Source: Croceicoccus sp. (GTDB taxonomy: Bacteria > Pseudomonadota > Alphaproteobacteria > Sphingomonadales > Sphingomonadaceae). Taken from it: a stretch of DNA of 64,000 nt. The notes below the pieces were generated by a model. That model did no database searches. It was not told where the DNA came from and saw only the letters and a program-made list of their open reading frames with translations. The stretch is from the NCBI GenBank assembly GCA_002694745.1, contig NZMY01000002.1, positions 186,001 through 250,000 on the forward strand, given 5' to 3'. This document shows positions 19,383-29,279 of this stretch, in pieces. The position numbers and the translations under genes are program-made. Numbering within the stretch: position 1 is the first letter of the stretch; each line of letters starts with the position of its first letter.

Positions 19383-22300
19383 ATGAACAGACGGCGCAAT
19401 ATCATCCGCTTTGGACAGGAAGATCAATCGGATATGGCCGACAGCGTCGATGCGGCGGAAGATCGCGACAGCACTGCCGACACCTATGGTGAATCGGTCC
19501 GCAGCGACGGCGGCCAGTACGATCTGACCGAAGACATGGCCTATGCCGACCCCGCGTTCGATGCGGAAGAGCCGCGCCGCGCCGGCTGGATCGTTCCCGC
19601 GCTTGCCGTTGCGGCGATTGCCGCGTGGACCGGATTCTTCGCCTATGCGCAATTTATCGGCGGCGCGATGCCGACCGGCTTTGCGGACTGGTCGGCGCTG
19701 ATCGCGCAATGGTCGATGCCGGTCGCCCTGATCGTCGCCCTGTGGATGCTGGCACTGCGCCACAGCCGCGCCGAAGCCGGACGTTTCGCCGATGCCGCCG
19801 CGTCGCTGCGTAACGAATCCATCGCGCTGGAGCGCAGACTGGGCAAGGTGAACGCCGAATTGTCGATCGCGCGCGAATTCCTGACCTCGCAGGGCCGCGA
19901 CCTTGAATCGCTCGGCCGCATCGCCAGCGAGCGCCTGTCGGAAAATGCCGGGCGTCTGCAGGAACTTATCGTACATAATGGAGAGCAGGTCGACCGGCTG
20001 CATGGTGTGTCCGGCGCGGCGCTCGACAATATGGAGAAGCTGCGCGGGCAGCTGCCGGTGCTGACCAATGCGGCGCGCGACCTCGTCAATTCCGTCGGAC
20101 AGGCAGGCGAAGGCGCGCATGGGCAGATCCAGCGGCTAACCGACGGGTTCGGACGGCTGGGTCAGGCGGGCGAAGCCTCGACGCTGAAGGTGGACGAGAT
20201 GCGCGCCCGTGTGAACGAGGCGCTGGCCGAGTTCGAGCGCTGCGCCGATCAGCTTGGCACGATTGCCGCGGACCGTTTCGCCGCGCTCGATGCCGAGGGA
20301 ACGGTTCTGCGCGAACGGCTGGACCAGCAGGAAATCAACGCGCTGGCGAAGGTGCGCGAGCGTGCGGATTCGATGGAGCGCATCATCGACCAGGCGCGCA
20401 ACCGGCTGGCCGAGGCCGAGATAGAGGCAGTGGATGCACTGCGCGAACGCCTGGCAAGCCTCGATAGCGAAAGCGGCGACATCGCGGCACGCGTTGCCCG
20501 CGGCGAGGCGGAGGCGCTTGAGCGGCTGCGCGACCAGTTGGCCACGCTGGGCGAGGAGGCCGAGCGCCTGTTCGGCGGATTCGACCGTTCGGGCGAGAGC
20601 GCGATCGAGGGCTGGCGCAATCGTCTGGGTGCAGTCAACGACGAGGCGGACGCGCTGATGCATCGCTTTGCCGAAGTCGGGTCCGAAGCGGTCGCCGCAT
20701 GGCGCGAACGCATGGCCGAAGGCGGGCGCGAGGCCGCCACCATGTTCTCCGGCCTCGACCGCAAGAGCGAGGAAACGCTGGAGACCGTGGGATCGCGCGT
20801 CTCGCTGCTGTCGCTGGAAATCGGGCGGCTGCATGGCGAATTGCTCCAGCATGGCGAAACGCTGGAGACCGAGATCGCGGGCCGGATCGAACGCAGCGAA
20901 GCGGCGACGCGCACGCTTGCCGATCGCCTGCGCGCCGGTCTTGAGGCACTGGATGGCGAAATCGAGCAGCGCCGTCAGAAGGGCGAGGCCGCGGGCCGTG
21001 CGCTGACCGAAGCGCTGGCGACTCAGCTGGACGACGTCGACGGGCGGATCGAGGAACGCCGCCTCACCTATCTCACCGCGCAGCGCGAATTCGGCGATGC
21101 GGTCACCGGCCAGCTTGCCGATTTCGACGACCAGATCGAAAAGCGCCGTCAGGCCTATCACGACGTTCAGCGCGAATTCGGCGAAGCGATCGCGCAGCAG
21201 TTCGCCGCCATCGAGCAGGGCTTCGAAGAACGCCGCCTGCGCCAGCTTGCCGCGGGCCGCGAGATGAACGAGGCCGCCGCCGAACAGCTCGACGCGATCG
21301 ACCGCAGCTTTGAAGAGCGCCGCGAGGCGCGGATCGCCGCCGGTCAGGAAGTGCTGCAGACGCTGGACGCGCAGCTGGCCGAGATCGATGGCGAGCTGGA
21401 CGAACGCCGCCGCCGGCATCAGGCGACCAGCGAAGCGCTGGCCCGGCATGCCGAGATCATTGCCGGACGCATCGCCGATTTCGGCAAGCGCATGGAACAG
21501 GTCGCAGACACCGGGCGCGAGGCCGAATCGATCGTCGGCGCGAGCCTTGCCGAGCTGGCAGCCAAGCTGGCCGAAAGCCGCGATGCGCTGTCGGGCACCG
21601 ACAAGGCGGTCCTTGCCCTCACCGACAATTCCGTGCGCCTGCTCGAACTGATCGAGGCGAGTTCGCGGCACACCCGCGAGGCTCTGCCTGAATCGCTGGG
21701 CGAGGCGGAAACGCGCCTCACTTCGGTCGCGGAGCGGATGGAAGGCCTGCGTTCTTCGCTGGGCGAAGCGGGTGAGAACAGCAAGGCGCTCGACACCGCG
21801 GTCGAGACGGCGCGCGACAAGACCCGCGCCGCCATTGCCGAGCTTGAGACGCTGCATGACCGCCTGAGTGAACGCGGCAGCGAGCATGCCGCGCAGATCG
21901 CCGAGCTGCGCGATACGCTCGCCCTTGCGCGCAGCGACAGCGAGGCCATGGCCGAAGCCGCCGAGGCGACGCTGGGCGGCGCGATCAGCCGCCTGGCCGA
22001 GGCAAGCCGCGAAGCCGTCGCCAATATCGAGGGCACGTCGTCAGACGCCGTCCGCGCCATCGCCGAAAAGCTGGCGCATGAAAGCGGCATTGTCGTGCGC
22101 GAGGCCGTCGAGGCCAGCACGCGCGAAACGCTGGAATCGCTGGACGCCGCCGTGTCGCGGGCAACGGGTGCGGCGCGCGATGCCGCTGGCGAACTGGAAG
22201 AGCATCTCAACCGCGTTAACGAGATCACAGGCCACCTCGAATACCGGGTCGCCGAAGCGCGCCGACGGGCCGAGGAGGACATCGACGACCATTTCGCGCG

Positions 22301-22658
22301 GCGTGTGTCCCAGATCACCGAATCGCTGAACTCGACCGCAATCGACATCGACAAGGTGCTGTCGACCGATGTCAGCGACAGCGCATGGCAGGCCTATCTG
22401 AAGGGCGAACGCGGCATCTTTACCCGCCGCGCGGTGCGCCTGATCGACGGCGCGGATGCCCGCCTGATCGTCGAGCATTTCGAGGCCGACAGCGAGTTCC
22501 GCGAACACGTCAATCGCTACATCCACGACTTCGAGGCGATGCTGCGCAACCTGCTGTCCACGCGCGAAGGCAATTCGCTGGCCGTGACCGTGCTGTCGAG
22601 CGATATGGGCAAGCTCTATGTCGCGCTTGCCCAGTCCATCGAAAGGCTGCGTCGCTAA
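19383..22658 (+). CDS. Large two-TM coiled-coil protein with 29-residue repeats
   Basis: Two N-terminal TM segments then about 900 aa of charged helix; 14 in-register 29-aa repeats. Confidence 0.85.
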   Translation: MNRRRNIIRFGQEDQSDMADSVDAAEDRDSTADTYGESVRSDGGQYDLTEDMAYADPAFDAEEPRRAGWIVPALAVAAIAAWTGFFAYAQFIGGAMPTGFADWSALIAQWSMPVALIVALWMLALRHSRAEAGRFADAAASLRNESIALERRLGKVNAELSIAREFLTSQGRDLESLGRIASERLSENAGRLQELIVHNGEQVDRLHGVSGAALDNMEKLRGQLPVLTNAARDLVNSVGQAGEGAHGQIQRLTDGFGRLGQAGEASTLKVDEMRARVNEALAEFERCADQLGTIAADRFAALDAEGTVLRERLDQQEINALAKVRERADSMERIIDQARNRLAEAEIEAVDALRERLASLDSESGDIAARVARGEAEALERLRDQLATLGEEAERLFGGFDRSGESAIEGWRNRLGAVNDEADALMHRFAEVGSEAVAAWRERMAEGGREAATMFSGLDRKSEETLETVGSRVSLLSLEIGRLHGELLQHGETLETEIAGRIERSEAATRTLADRLRAGLEALDGEIEQRRQKGEAAGRALTEALATQLDDVDGRIEERRLTYLTAQREFGDAVTGQLADFDDQIEKRRQAYHDVQREFGEAIAQQFAAIEQGFEERRLRQLAAGREMNEAAAEQLDAIDRSFEERREARIAAGQEVLQTLDAQLAEIDGELDERRRRHQATSEALARHAEIIAGRIADFGKRMEQVADTGREAESIVGASLAELAAKLAESRDALSGTDKAVLALTDNSVRLLELIEASSRHTREALPESLGEAETRLTSVAERMEGLRSSLGEAGENSKALDTAVETARDKTRAAIAELETLHDRLSERGSEHAAQIAELRDTLALARSDSEAMAEAAEATLGGAISRLAEASREAVANIEGTSSDAVRAIAEKLAHESGIVVREAVEASTRETLESLDAAVSRATGAARDAAGELEEHLNRVNEITGHLEYRVAEARRRAEEDIDDHFARRVSQITESLNSTAIDIDKVLSTDVSDSAWQAYLKGERGIFTRRAVRLIDGADARLIVEHFEADSEFREHVNRYIHDFEAMLRNLLSTREGNSLAVTVLSSDMGKLYVALAQSIERLRR
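20340..21557 (+). repeat. Fourteen contiguous 87-bp / 29-codon degenerate tandem repeats inside the coiled-coil CDS
   Basis: Translated units of exactly 29 aa without indels, e.g. VDGRIEERRLTYLTAQREFGDAVTGQLAD / FDDQIEKRRQAYHDVQREFGEAIAQQFAA / IEQGFEERRLRQLAAGREMNEAAAEQLDA / IDRSFEERREARIAAGQEVLQTLDAQLAE. Confidence 0.85.
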
Positions 22659-22726
22659 GGCCCGGCAAGCCTAGGTTATTGGCAGGATTGGTGCGCTGCC
22701 AGATAGGGCGACACGGCCCTGCCGCC

Positions 22727-23035
22727 TCAGTTCCCTCCGGTGGTGAGCGTCTGTTCGGCGCTGATGTCCGGGGGAGCGGGGAAGAAGTCGATGTCCTCTG
22801 CCGTGATCCAGCCCTGTTCGTAATTGATGTAGAACAGGACGAACAGCCCCGCCGCCACCAGCGTCGTGCGCCACACGATCCGCCATGGCCTGAAATTGAT
22901 CGGCGCGCTGTCGGCATGGCCGGTTTCAGGCACCGAACCCACATCATGATGGGTGCGGATTCCAAAAGGCATCACCATGAAAGCGCTGAAGATCCACAAC
23001 AGGAAGTAGATCGCGATCGCGGAAGTCCACTGCAT
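22727..23035 (-). CDS. DUF1467-like small membrane protein
   Basis: MQWTSAIAIYFLLWIFSAFMVMPFGIRTHHDVG... two TMs, next to rnj. Confidence 0.75.
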   Translation of the reverse strand: MQWTSAIAIYFLLWIFSAFMVMPFGIRTHHDVGSVPETGHADSAPINFRPWRIVWRTTLVAAGLFVLFYINYEQGWITAEDIDFFPAPPDISAEQTLTTGGN

Positions 23036-23051
23036 GGAAGCGGCGTTAGGC

Positions 23052-24707
23052 TCAGGCCGCGTCCATCGCAAGCACCGCGACCTGCGGGTTCTTTCCCGAC
23101 CAGCGGCGGGCGGCACGGCGCGCCGCAAGGCGGGCCGCCTCGAACACGGCTTCGGGATCGCGGGCGCGGCCTTTCAGCCGTGCGATCGCCGTTTCGACAT
23201 CGCCTTTCGCTTCCTCGAGAAACTCGTCCATGTCCTCGACCAGCGGCAGACCGATGGCGTTGACCATGACCCCCGTGCGCGAACCGGCGGGCGGCAGGAC
23301 CACGGTGACATGGCCGTTCTGCGCGAGGCGGCGGCGCTCCACGATGGAATCGCCGTCAGCAGGCACGATGATATCGCCGTCGAGGACGAGCCGCCCTGCC
23401 CTGCTCTCGCCGATCTTGCCGGGTTTGCCGGGCGCGAGACGGATGATGTCGCCGTTCTTCTGAACCACCTGCCTGGGAATCCCGGCTGCTGCGCCGACAC
23501 GCGCTTGCTCGGCCATGTGGCGCATCTCGCCATGCACGGGGACGAGGATTTCGGGCCGGATCCAGCCGTAGAGCGCCTCGAGTTCCGGCCTGCCGGGATG
23601 GCCCGACACGTGGATCAGTTCCTGCCGATCGGTCACCATCTCGATCCCGCGGCCGGCAAGCTGGTTCATGATCCGTCCGATCGCCAGCTCGTTGCCGGGG
23701 ATCTGGCGGCTGGAGAACAGCACGACGTCGCCTTCGTCCAGATCGATCGGATGCTGTTCCGACGCGATCCGGGCCAGCGCCGCGCGCGGTTCGCCCTGCC
23801 CGCCGGTCGCGATGACAAGAACCTCGCCGCGCGGCAGCGACATGGCCGTGTCGAAATCGACCGTATCGGGAAAGTCCTGCAGATAGCCATTGGACTGCGC
23901 AGCACGAATGATCCGGTCGAGCGAGCGCCCGGCGACGCATAGCTGCCGCCCGGTATCCTTCGCCACCTGCCCCAGCGTGTGCAGACGCGCGACGTTGGAC
24001 GCGAAAGTCGTGACCAGAACGCGCTTGCCCTTGTGGCGGGCGACCTCGGCGTCCAGCCCGGCGCGCACGGCGCCTTCGCTGCCCGAGGCGCTGGAATTGA
24101 ACACATTGGTCGAATCGCACACCAGCGCGAGTACGCCCTGATCTCCGATCTCGGTCAGTTCCTCGGGCGTCGAGGGTTCGCCAATCTGCGGATCCTCGTC
24201 GAGCTTCCAGTCGCCGGTGTGGAAGACGCGGCCGAAGGGCGTCTCGATCAGCACCGCATTACCCTCCGCAATCGAATGGGCCAGCGGGACATAGCGGACC
24301 TGGAACGGCGAGATCGAGCCGCCGGGGCGGAAATTGTCGAGGTGGTCGATGACATGCATCTCCACCTCTTTCTCGATTCCGGCTTCCAGCAGCTTTTCGT
24401 GGACCAGCGACGCGGTGAAAGGCGTCGCATACAGCGGCACGCCGAGATCGGCGGCAAAGTAAGGCACCGCGCCGATGTGATCCTCATGCGCGTGGGTCAG
24501 CACGATGCCGACGAGGTCCTCGGCGCGCTCCTCGATGAAGTCGAGGTCGGCGAAGACGAGGTCGACGCCGGGATAGCCGGGGTCGGCAAAGCTCATGCCT
24601 AGGTCGACCATCAGCCATTTGCCGTCGCAGCCGTAGAGATTGACGTTCATGCCAATCTCGCCCGACCCGCCGAGCGCGAGAAATATCAGTTCGTTTTTAG
24701 GAGTCAT
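23052..24707 (-). CDS. rnj: Ribonuclease J
   Basis: [15 protein letters not shown] metallo-beta-lactamase motif, [34 protein letters not shown]. Confidence 0.95.
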   Translation of the reverse strand: MTPKNELIFLALGGSGEIGMNVNLYGCDGKWLMVDLGMSFADPGYPGVDLVFADLDFIEERAEDLVGIVLTHAHEDHIGAVPYFAADLGVPLYATPFTASLVHEKLLEAGIEKEVEMHVIDHLDNFRPGGSISPFQVRYVPLAHSIAEGNAVLIETPFGRVFHTGDWKLDEDPQIGEPSTPEELTEIGDQGVLALVCDSTNVFNSSASGSEGAVRAGLDAEVARHKGKRVLVTTFASNVARLHTLGQVAKDTGRQLCVAGRSLDRIIRAAQSNGYLQDFPDTVDFDTAMSLPRGEVLVIATGGQGEPRAALARIASEQHPIDLDEGDVVLFSSRQIPGNELAIGRIMNQLAGRGIEMVTDRQELIHVSGHPGRPELEALYGWIRPEILVPVHGEMRHMAEQARVGAAAGIPRQVVQKNGDIIRLAPGKPGKIGESRAGRLVLDGDIIVPADGDSIVERRRLAQNGHVTVVLPPAGSRTGVMVNAIGLPLVEDMDEFLEEAKGDVETAIARLKGRARDPEAVFEAARLAARRAARRWSGKNPQVAVLAMDAA

Positions 24708-25492
24708 CGATTAGGCATATCGGTACGCTCGGCCAGAATTGCGAGGCCCTGCAGAGTCAAATCCACGTCGATATGGTCGAAAATGTCGGTGCCCTCGTCG
24801 AACAGCACGGCAAGACCGCCCGTCGCGATCACCTTTGCGGGCCTGCCGATCTCTTTGCGCAGCCTTTCGACCAGCCCCTCGATCATCGAGACATAGCCCC
24901 AGAACACGCCGATCTGCATCTGGCTTTCGGTATTGCGGCCGATCACGCTGCGATCGCTGCCCGGCGATTCGATGGCGATGCGGGGCAGTTTCGCCGCCGC
25001 GCTGACCAAGGCATCGAGCGACAGATTGATGCCCGGCGCGATGATGCCGCCCTTGTAGGTGCCCGCGAAGTCGATGACGTCGAAGGTCGTGGCGGTGCCG
25101 AAATCGATGATGATCTGGTCGCCCTGCCACATGTCATGCGCGGCGACCATGTTGACCGCCCGGTCCGCGCCCAGCGAATCCGGTTCGTCCACGTCGGCCC
25201 TGATGCCATAGCCGACGGGCGGCTCCCCGGTGAACAGGGGCGTGCCGCCGAAATATTTCTCACCCAGAACGGTAAGATTGTGGCGGGCGCGCGGAACCAC
25301 GGTCGAGACGATCACCCGGTCGACCGCCTTGAAGTCGAGGCCTTCGAGCGCGAAAAGCTGCATCAGCCAGACGGCATATTCGTCCGCAGTGCGCCTTGCG
25401 TCGGTCGCGATGCGCCAGCGCGTGACGGCCTTGCGCCCCTCCATCAGGGCGAAAACGATATTCGTATTGCCGACGTCGCAGGCGAGCAGCAT
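24704..25492 (-). CDS. coaX: Type III pantothenate kinase
   Basis: [51 protein letters not shown]. Confidence 0.95.
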   Translation of the reverse strand: MLLACDVGNTNIVFALMEGRKAVTRWRIATDARRTADEYAVWLMQLFALEGLDFKAVDRVIVSTVVPRARHNLTVLGEKYFGGTPLFTGEPPVGYGIRADVDEPDSLGADRAVNMVAAHDMWQGDQIIIDFGTATTFDVIDFAGTYKGGIIAPGINLSLDALVSAAAKLPRIAIESPGSDRSVIGRNTESQMQIGVFWGYVSMIEGLVERLRKEIGRPAKVIATGGLAVLFDEGTDIFDHIDVDLTLQGLAILAERTDMPNR

Positions 25493-26245
25493 TCAGTTTT
25501 CCCCGTTGCGCAGGAGTTCGACCTCGCCCGCGTGAATGGCACGAACGGTGCCGCCCGCCAAGCGCAGCAGCAGCGCACCGTCCGGATCGAGACCGCGATA
25601 TTCGCCCGTCAACCGGTCCTCGCTGGCCGGGTTAACCGCGATCTTCGTGCCGGGTGCGGGACCGCGCGCGACCCAGCGGGCGACCGTTTGCGCCAATCCG
25701 GCCGAGCGCCAAAGCGCGATCTCGGCTTCGAGCGATGCCGCGAGAGCGCGTTCGAAATCCGCGCGCGGCACCTCATGACCAAGAGCCGAAAGGGCGATGG
25801 AGGGACGGTCCGGCAGGTCCGGCGCACTGGCGAGATTGATGCCGATGCCGATGACGACATGGTCGCGCTGTCTTTCGAGCAAGATACCCGCCAGTTTCGC
25901 GCCCTTCGCCAGCAGGTCGTTCGGCCATTTGAGGGCAAGATCGGCCCCGGCGCCTGTGAGCCCCGCGACCGCTTCATATACGGCCACGCCCGTGACCAGC
26001 GCCAGCGTATGGGGCGGCGGATCGCCCGCGCGGATTGCTACGCAGGTCGATCCCATGAAATTGCCCGCACCGTCCTGCCACACCCGGCCGAGCCGCCCGC
26101 GGCCCGCTTCCTGACGCTCGGCGATCAGCCAGTCGCCCTCTCGCAGCTGCTCCCCCCTGGAAAGCCGCGACAGCAGTTCCGCATTGGTCGATCCGATCCG
26201 GTCGACATGCTCGAACCGGCGCCCGGATTGCGGGGGCACCGTCAT
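25493..26245 (-). CDS. birA: Biotin--[acetyl-CoA-carboxylase] ligase
   Basis: STNAELL, AERQEAGRGRLGRVW, LKWPNDLLAKGAKLAGIL, VVIGIGINLA. Confidence 0.92.
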   Translation of the reverse strand: MTVPPQSGRRFEHVDRIGSTNAELLSRLSRGEQLREGDWLIAERQEAGRGRLGRVWQDGAGNFMGSTCVAIRAGDPPPHTLALVTGVAVYEAVAGLTGAGADLALKWPNDLLAKGAKLAGILLERQRDHVVIGIGINLASAPDLPDRPSIALSALGHEVPRADFERALAASLEAEIALWRSAGLAQTVARWVARGPAPGTKIAVNPASEDRLTGEYRGLDPDGALLLRLAGGTVRAIHAGEVELLRNGEN

Positions 26246-26249
26246 GCGG

Positions 26250-27719
26250 TCACCCGATGAAGAACAGTGCCGCCGCCGCCTTGTTCGCCATCGCGCCCAG
26301 CCACGGCGTCAGCACATAGCCCAGCGGCGAGATCAGCAGGCAGGATACGAGCAGGATGATCTGGTGCGACAGCGGCCCGCTTTCCTTTGCGACACGGCCG
26401 CTGGGTTCGTCGAAGAACGCGATCTTGACCACCTTGATATAATAGAACGCGCCGATCACGCTGGCCGCGATGCCGATGGCGGCAAGCGCGATCATATTGG
26501 CATCGACCGCCGCCTGGAACACGACGAACTTGCCCCAGAAGCCGAACAGGGGCGGAATGCCGGCAAGGCTGAACATCACGGCCAGCAGCGCCCAGGCCAT
26601 CGCCGGACGGACCGACGACAGGCCCGACAGATCGGCAATCGCCTCTACCGGGCGGCCATCGACGTCGCGCAGCATCAGCACGACGGTGAAGCCGGCAATG
26701 CTCATCGCCACGTAAATCGCGAGATAGACCAGCATGGCCGAAGCGCCCTCAGGCGTCGCGGCGGCGAGGCCGATCAGCAGGAAGCCGATATTGTTGATCG
26801 ACGAGAATGCGAGCAGCCGCTTGATATTGGCTTGCCCGATCGCGCCCAAGGCGCCGACCACGATGGACGCGAGCGCGACGAAGATCACGATCTGCTGCCA
26901 TGCCCCGACCTGCGCGCCGAATGCGCCCAGCGCCACGCGCATGGTCAGCGCCAGCGCCGCCACCTTGGGCGCCGTGGCAAAGAAGGTGGTGACCGGCGTC
27001 GGCGCACCTTCGTAGACGTCGGGCGTCCACATGTGGAACGGCACCGCGCTGATCTTAAACGCAAGACCCGCCAGAACGAAGACAAGGCCGAAGACCGCGC
27101 CAATGCCGATCTCGCCCGTCATCGCAAGCCGGACGGCGGCAAAATCGGTGCTGCCGGTGAAGCCGTAGGTTAGGCTCATCCCGAACAGGATGATGCCGCT
27201 GGCAAGCGCGCCCAGCACGAAATACTTGAGGCCGGCTTCGGCCGAACGCTCATCCGTGCGCAGAAAAGCCGCCAACACATAGGCCGACAGCGAATTCAGT
27301 TCGAGCCCGATATATAGCGTCAGGAAATCGCCCGCCGACACCATCAGGTTCATGCCAAGCACCGCGAACAACACCAGCACCGGGAACTCAGCCCGCATCG
27401 CGCCATAGCCGTCGAGGAAGCGCGGGGCCACCATCAGCGTCACCGCGGCGGAGAGATAGATCAGCAGCTTGGCAAAGGCCGAAAAGGCGTCGGCATTATA
27501 CTGCCCAAGGAACGCGATCCGGTCGGGGCCTGCCATGCCGCCCGCCAGCGTCGGGATCGCGACCGCGGCGCAGGCCACCAGCGTGGCGACGGCAGCGATC
27601 GAGATGACCCGGCTGCCCTTGTCGCCAAGCCATGCGGCGGCAAGCAGCAGGACAAGGCCTGCAACGGTGAGGATTTCCTCTGCGACGATAAGCGCGAGGG
27701 ATTGCGAGAAATCGGTCAT
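26250..27719 (-). CDS. nuoN: NADH-quinone oxidoreductase subunit N
   Basis: Proton_antipo_M-type 14-TM protein in nuo order; AFKISAVPFHMWTPDVYEGAPTPVTTFF. Confidence 0.95.
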   Translation of the reverse strand: MTDFSQSLALIVAEEILTVAGLVLLLAAAWLGDKGSRVISIAAVATLVACAAVAIPTLAGGMAGPDRIAFLGQYNADAFSAFAKLLIYLSAAVTLMVAPRFLDGYGAMRAEFPVLVLFAVLGMNLMVSAGDFLTLYIGLELNSLSAYVLAAFLRTDERSAEAGLKYFVLGALASGIILFGMSLTYGFTGSTDFAAVRLAMTGEIGIGAVFGLVFVLAGLAFKISAVPFHMWTPDVYEGAPTPVTTFFATAPKVAALALTMRVALGAFGAQVGAWQQIVIFVALASIVVGALGAIGQANIKRLLAFSSINNIGFLLIGLAAATPEGASAMLVYLAIYVAMSIAGFTVVLMLRDVDGRPVEAIADLSGLSSVRPAMAWALLAVMFSLAGIPPLFGFWGKFVVFQAAVDANMIALAAIGIAASVIGAFYYIKVVKIAFFDEPSGRVAKESGPLSHQIILLVSCLLISPLGYVLTPWLGAMANKAAAALFFIG

Positions 27720-29275
27720 CAGTGGGCACCCTCACCCGCGTCATGGTGTTCTTCGGCAGCAGCCGCGGCGGCCGCCTGCTGTTCGGCGCTTGGCATGGCG
27801 AGATGTGCGTCGCCGGCGGGCGCCACGCTTTCAAGCCGCTGGTCCAGCCATTCGATATCGCCGCGCATCGGAGCGAGGAAGCTTTCGGGATAGATGCCCA
27901 TCCACAAAGTCGCGGCGGCAAGCGGCACCATCATCATCCATTCGCGCCCGTCCATGTCGGGCATGGCGGCGGCATCGGCGTTCTTCTGGTCTCCGAATGC
28001 CACACGCCGATAGAGATAGAGCATGTAACCCGCACCGAGGATGATGCCGGTGGTGCAGACCAGCGCGACCCAGCTGGATGCCTGATAGATGCCAGCAAGG
28101 CCTAGGAATTCGCCGATGAAATTGCTGGTGCCCGGCAGGCCGATCGAGGCCATGGTGAACAGCAGGAAAAAGATCGCGTATTTCGGCATGTTGATCGCAA
28201 GACCGCCGTAACGCGAAATCTCACGCGTATGCAGACGGTCGTAGATCACGCCGACACACAGGAACAGCGCGCCCGATACAAGGCCGTGGCCCAGCATCAC
28301 CATCATTGCGCCTTCGAAGCCCTGCACGTTGAACGCGAACAGCGCCGCCGTCACGATCGCCATGTGGGCGACCGAGGAATAGGCGATCAGCTTCTTCATG
28401 TCGTGTTGGACAAGCGCGATCAGGCTGGTGACCACGACCGCGATCATCGACAGCGCGAAGACCAGCCAGGCGAACTGGACGCTCGCCTCGGGGAACATCG
28501 GGATGGCGAAGCGGATGAAGCCATAACCGCCCATTTTCAGCAGCACGCCCGCCAGGATCACCGAGCCCGCGGTCGGCGCCTGCACGTGCGCGTCGGGCAG
28601 CCAGGTGTGCACCGGCCACATCGGCATTTTCACCGCGAAGCTGGCGAAGAAGGCAAGCCACAGCCAAGTCTGCGCCCCGGCCGGGAAGTCATAGGCCATC
28701 AATGTCGGGATGTCGGTGGTGCCGGCCTCGCGGACCATCCAGAACATCGCGATCAGCATCAGCACCGAGCCGATCAGCGTGTACAGGAAGAACTTGTACG
28801 CCGCGTAGATCCGGTTGTCGCCGCCCCAGATGCCTATGATCAGATACATCGGGATCAGCCCGGCTTCGAACATGATGTAGAACAGGAACAGGTCCTGCGC
28901 CGCGAACACGCCGATCATCAGCGTTTCCATGATCAGGAATGCGGCCATGTATTCGCCCACGCGCTTCTGGATCGAATTCCAGCTGGCCCCGATGCAGATC
29001 GGCATCAGGAACACGGTCAGCAGGATCAGCAGCAGCGCGATGCCGTCGATGCCCAGCGCCCAGCTGAAGCCCGCGAAAAGCTCGGCTCGCTCGGTAAATT
29101 GCCACTGCGCGCCGCCCACGTCGAACGCGCCCCACAGGACGATGCCGAAGGCCAGATCGACCAGCGTTGCCGCCAGTGCGATCACCCGCGCCGTCGGTGC
29201 CGATACGAAGAAGCATGCGATGGCGCCGACGAGCGGCACCAGAAGCATGAGCGAAAGGATCGGAAAGCCGTCCAC
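27719..29275 (-). CDS. nuoM: NADH-quinone oxidoreductase subunit M
   Basis: FFASFAVKMPMWPVHTWLPDAHVQAPTAGSVILAGVLLKMGGYG; GTG start assumed. Confidence 0.95.
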   Translation of the reverse strand: MDGFPILSLMLLVPLVGAIACFFVSAPTARVIALAATLVDLAFGIVLWGAFDVGGAQWQFTERAELFAGFSWALGIDGIALLLILLTVFLMPICIGASWNSIQKRVGEYMAAFLIMETLMIGVFAAQDLFLFYIMFEAGLIPMYLIIGIWGGDNRIYAAYKFFLYTLIGSVLMLIAMFWMVREAGTTDIPTLMAYDFPAGAQTWLWLAFFASFAVKMPMWPVHTWLPDAHVQAPTAGSVILAGVLLKMGGYGFIRFAIPMFPEASVQFAWLVFALSMIAVVVTSLIALVQHDMKKLIAYSSVAHMAIVTAALFAFNVQGFEGAMMVMLGHGLVSGALFLCVGVIYDRLHTREISRYGGLAINMPKYAIFFLLFTMASIGLPGTSNFIGEFLGLAGIYQASSWVALVCTTGIILGAGYMLYLYRRVAFGDQKNADAAAMPDMDGREWMMMVPLAAATLWMGIYPESFLAPMRGDIEWLDQRLESVAPAGDAHLAMPSAEQQAAAAAAAEEHHDAGEGAH

Positions 29276-29279
29276 GAAC

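Noticed and set aside
20136-21887. 583-aa antisense ORF opposite the coiled-coil gene
   Set aside because: The repeat structure and TM segments are in the plus-strand protein; the minus frame is open because of GC3 bias.
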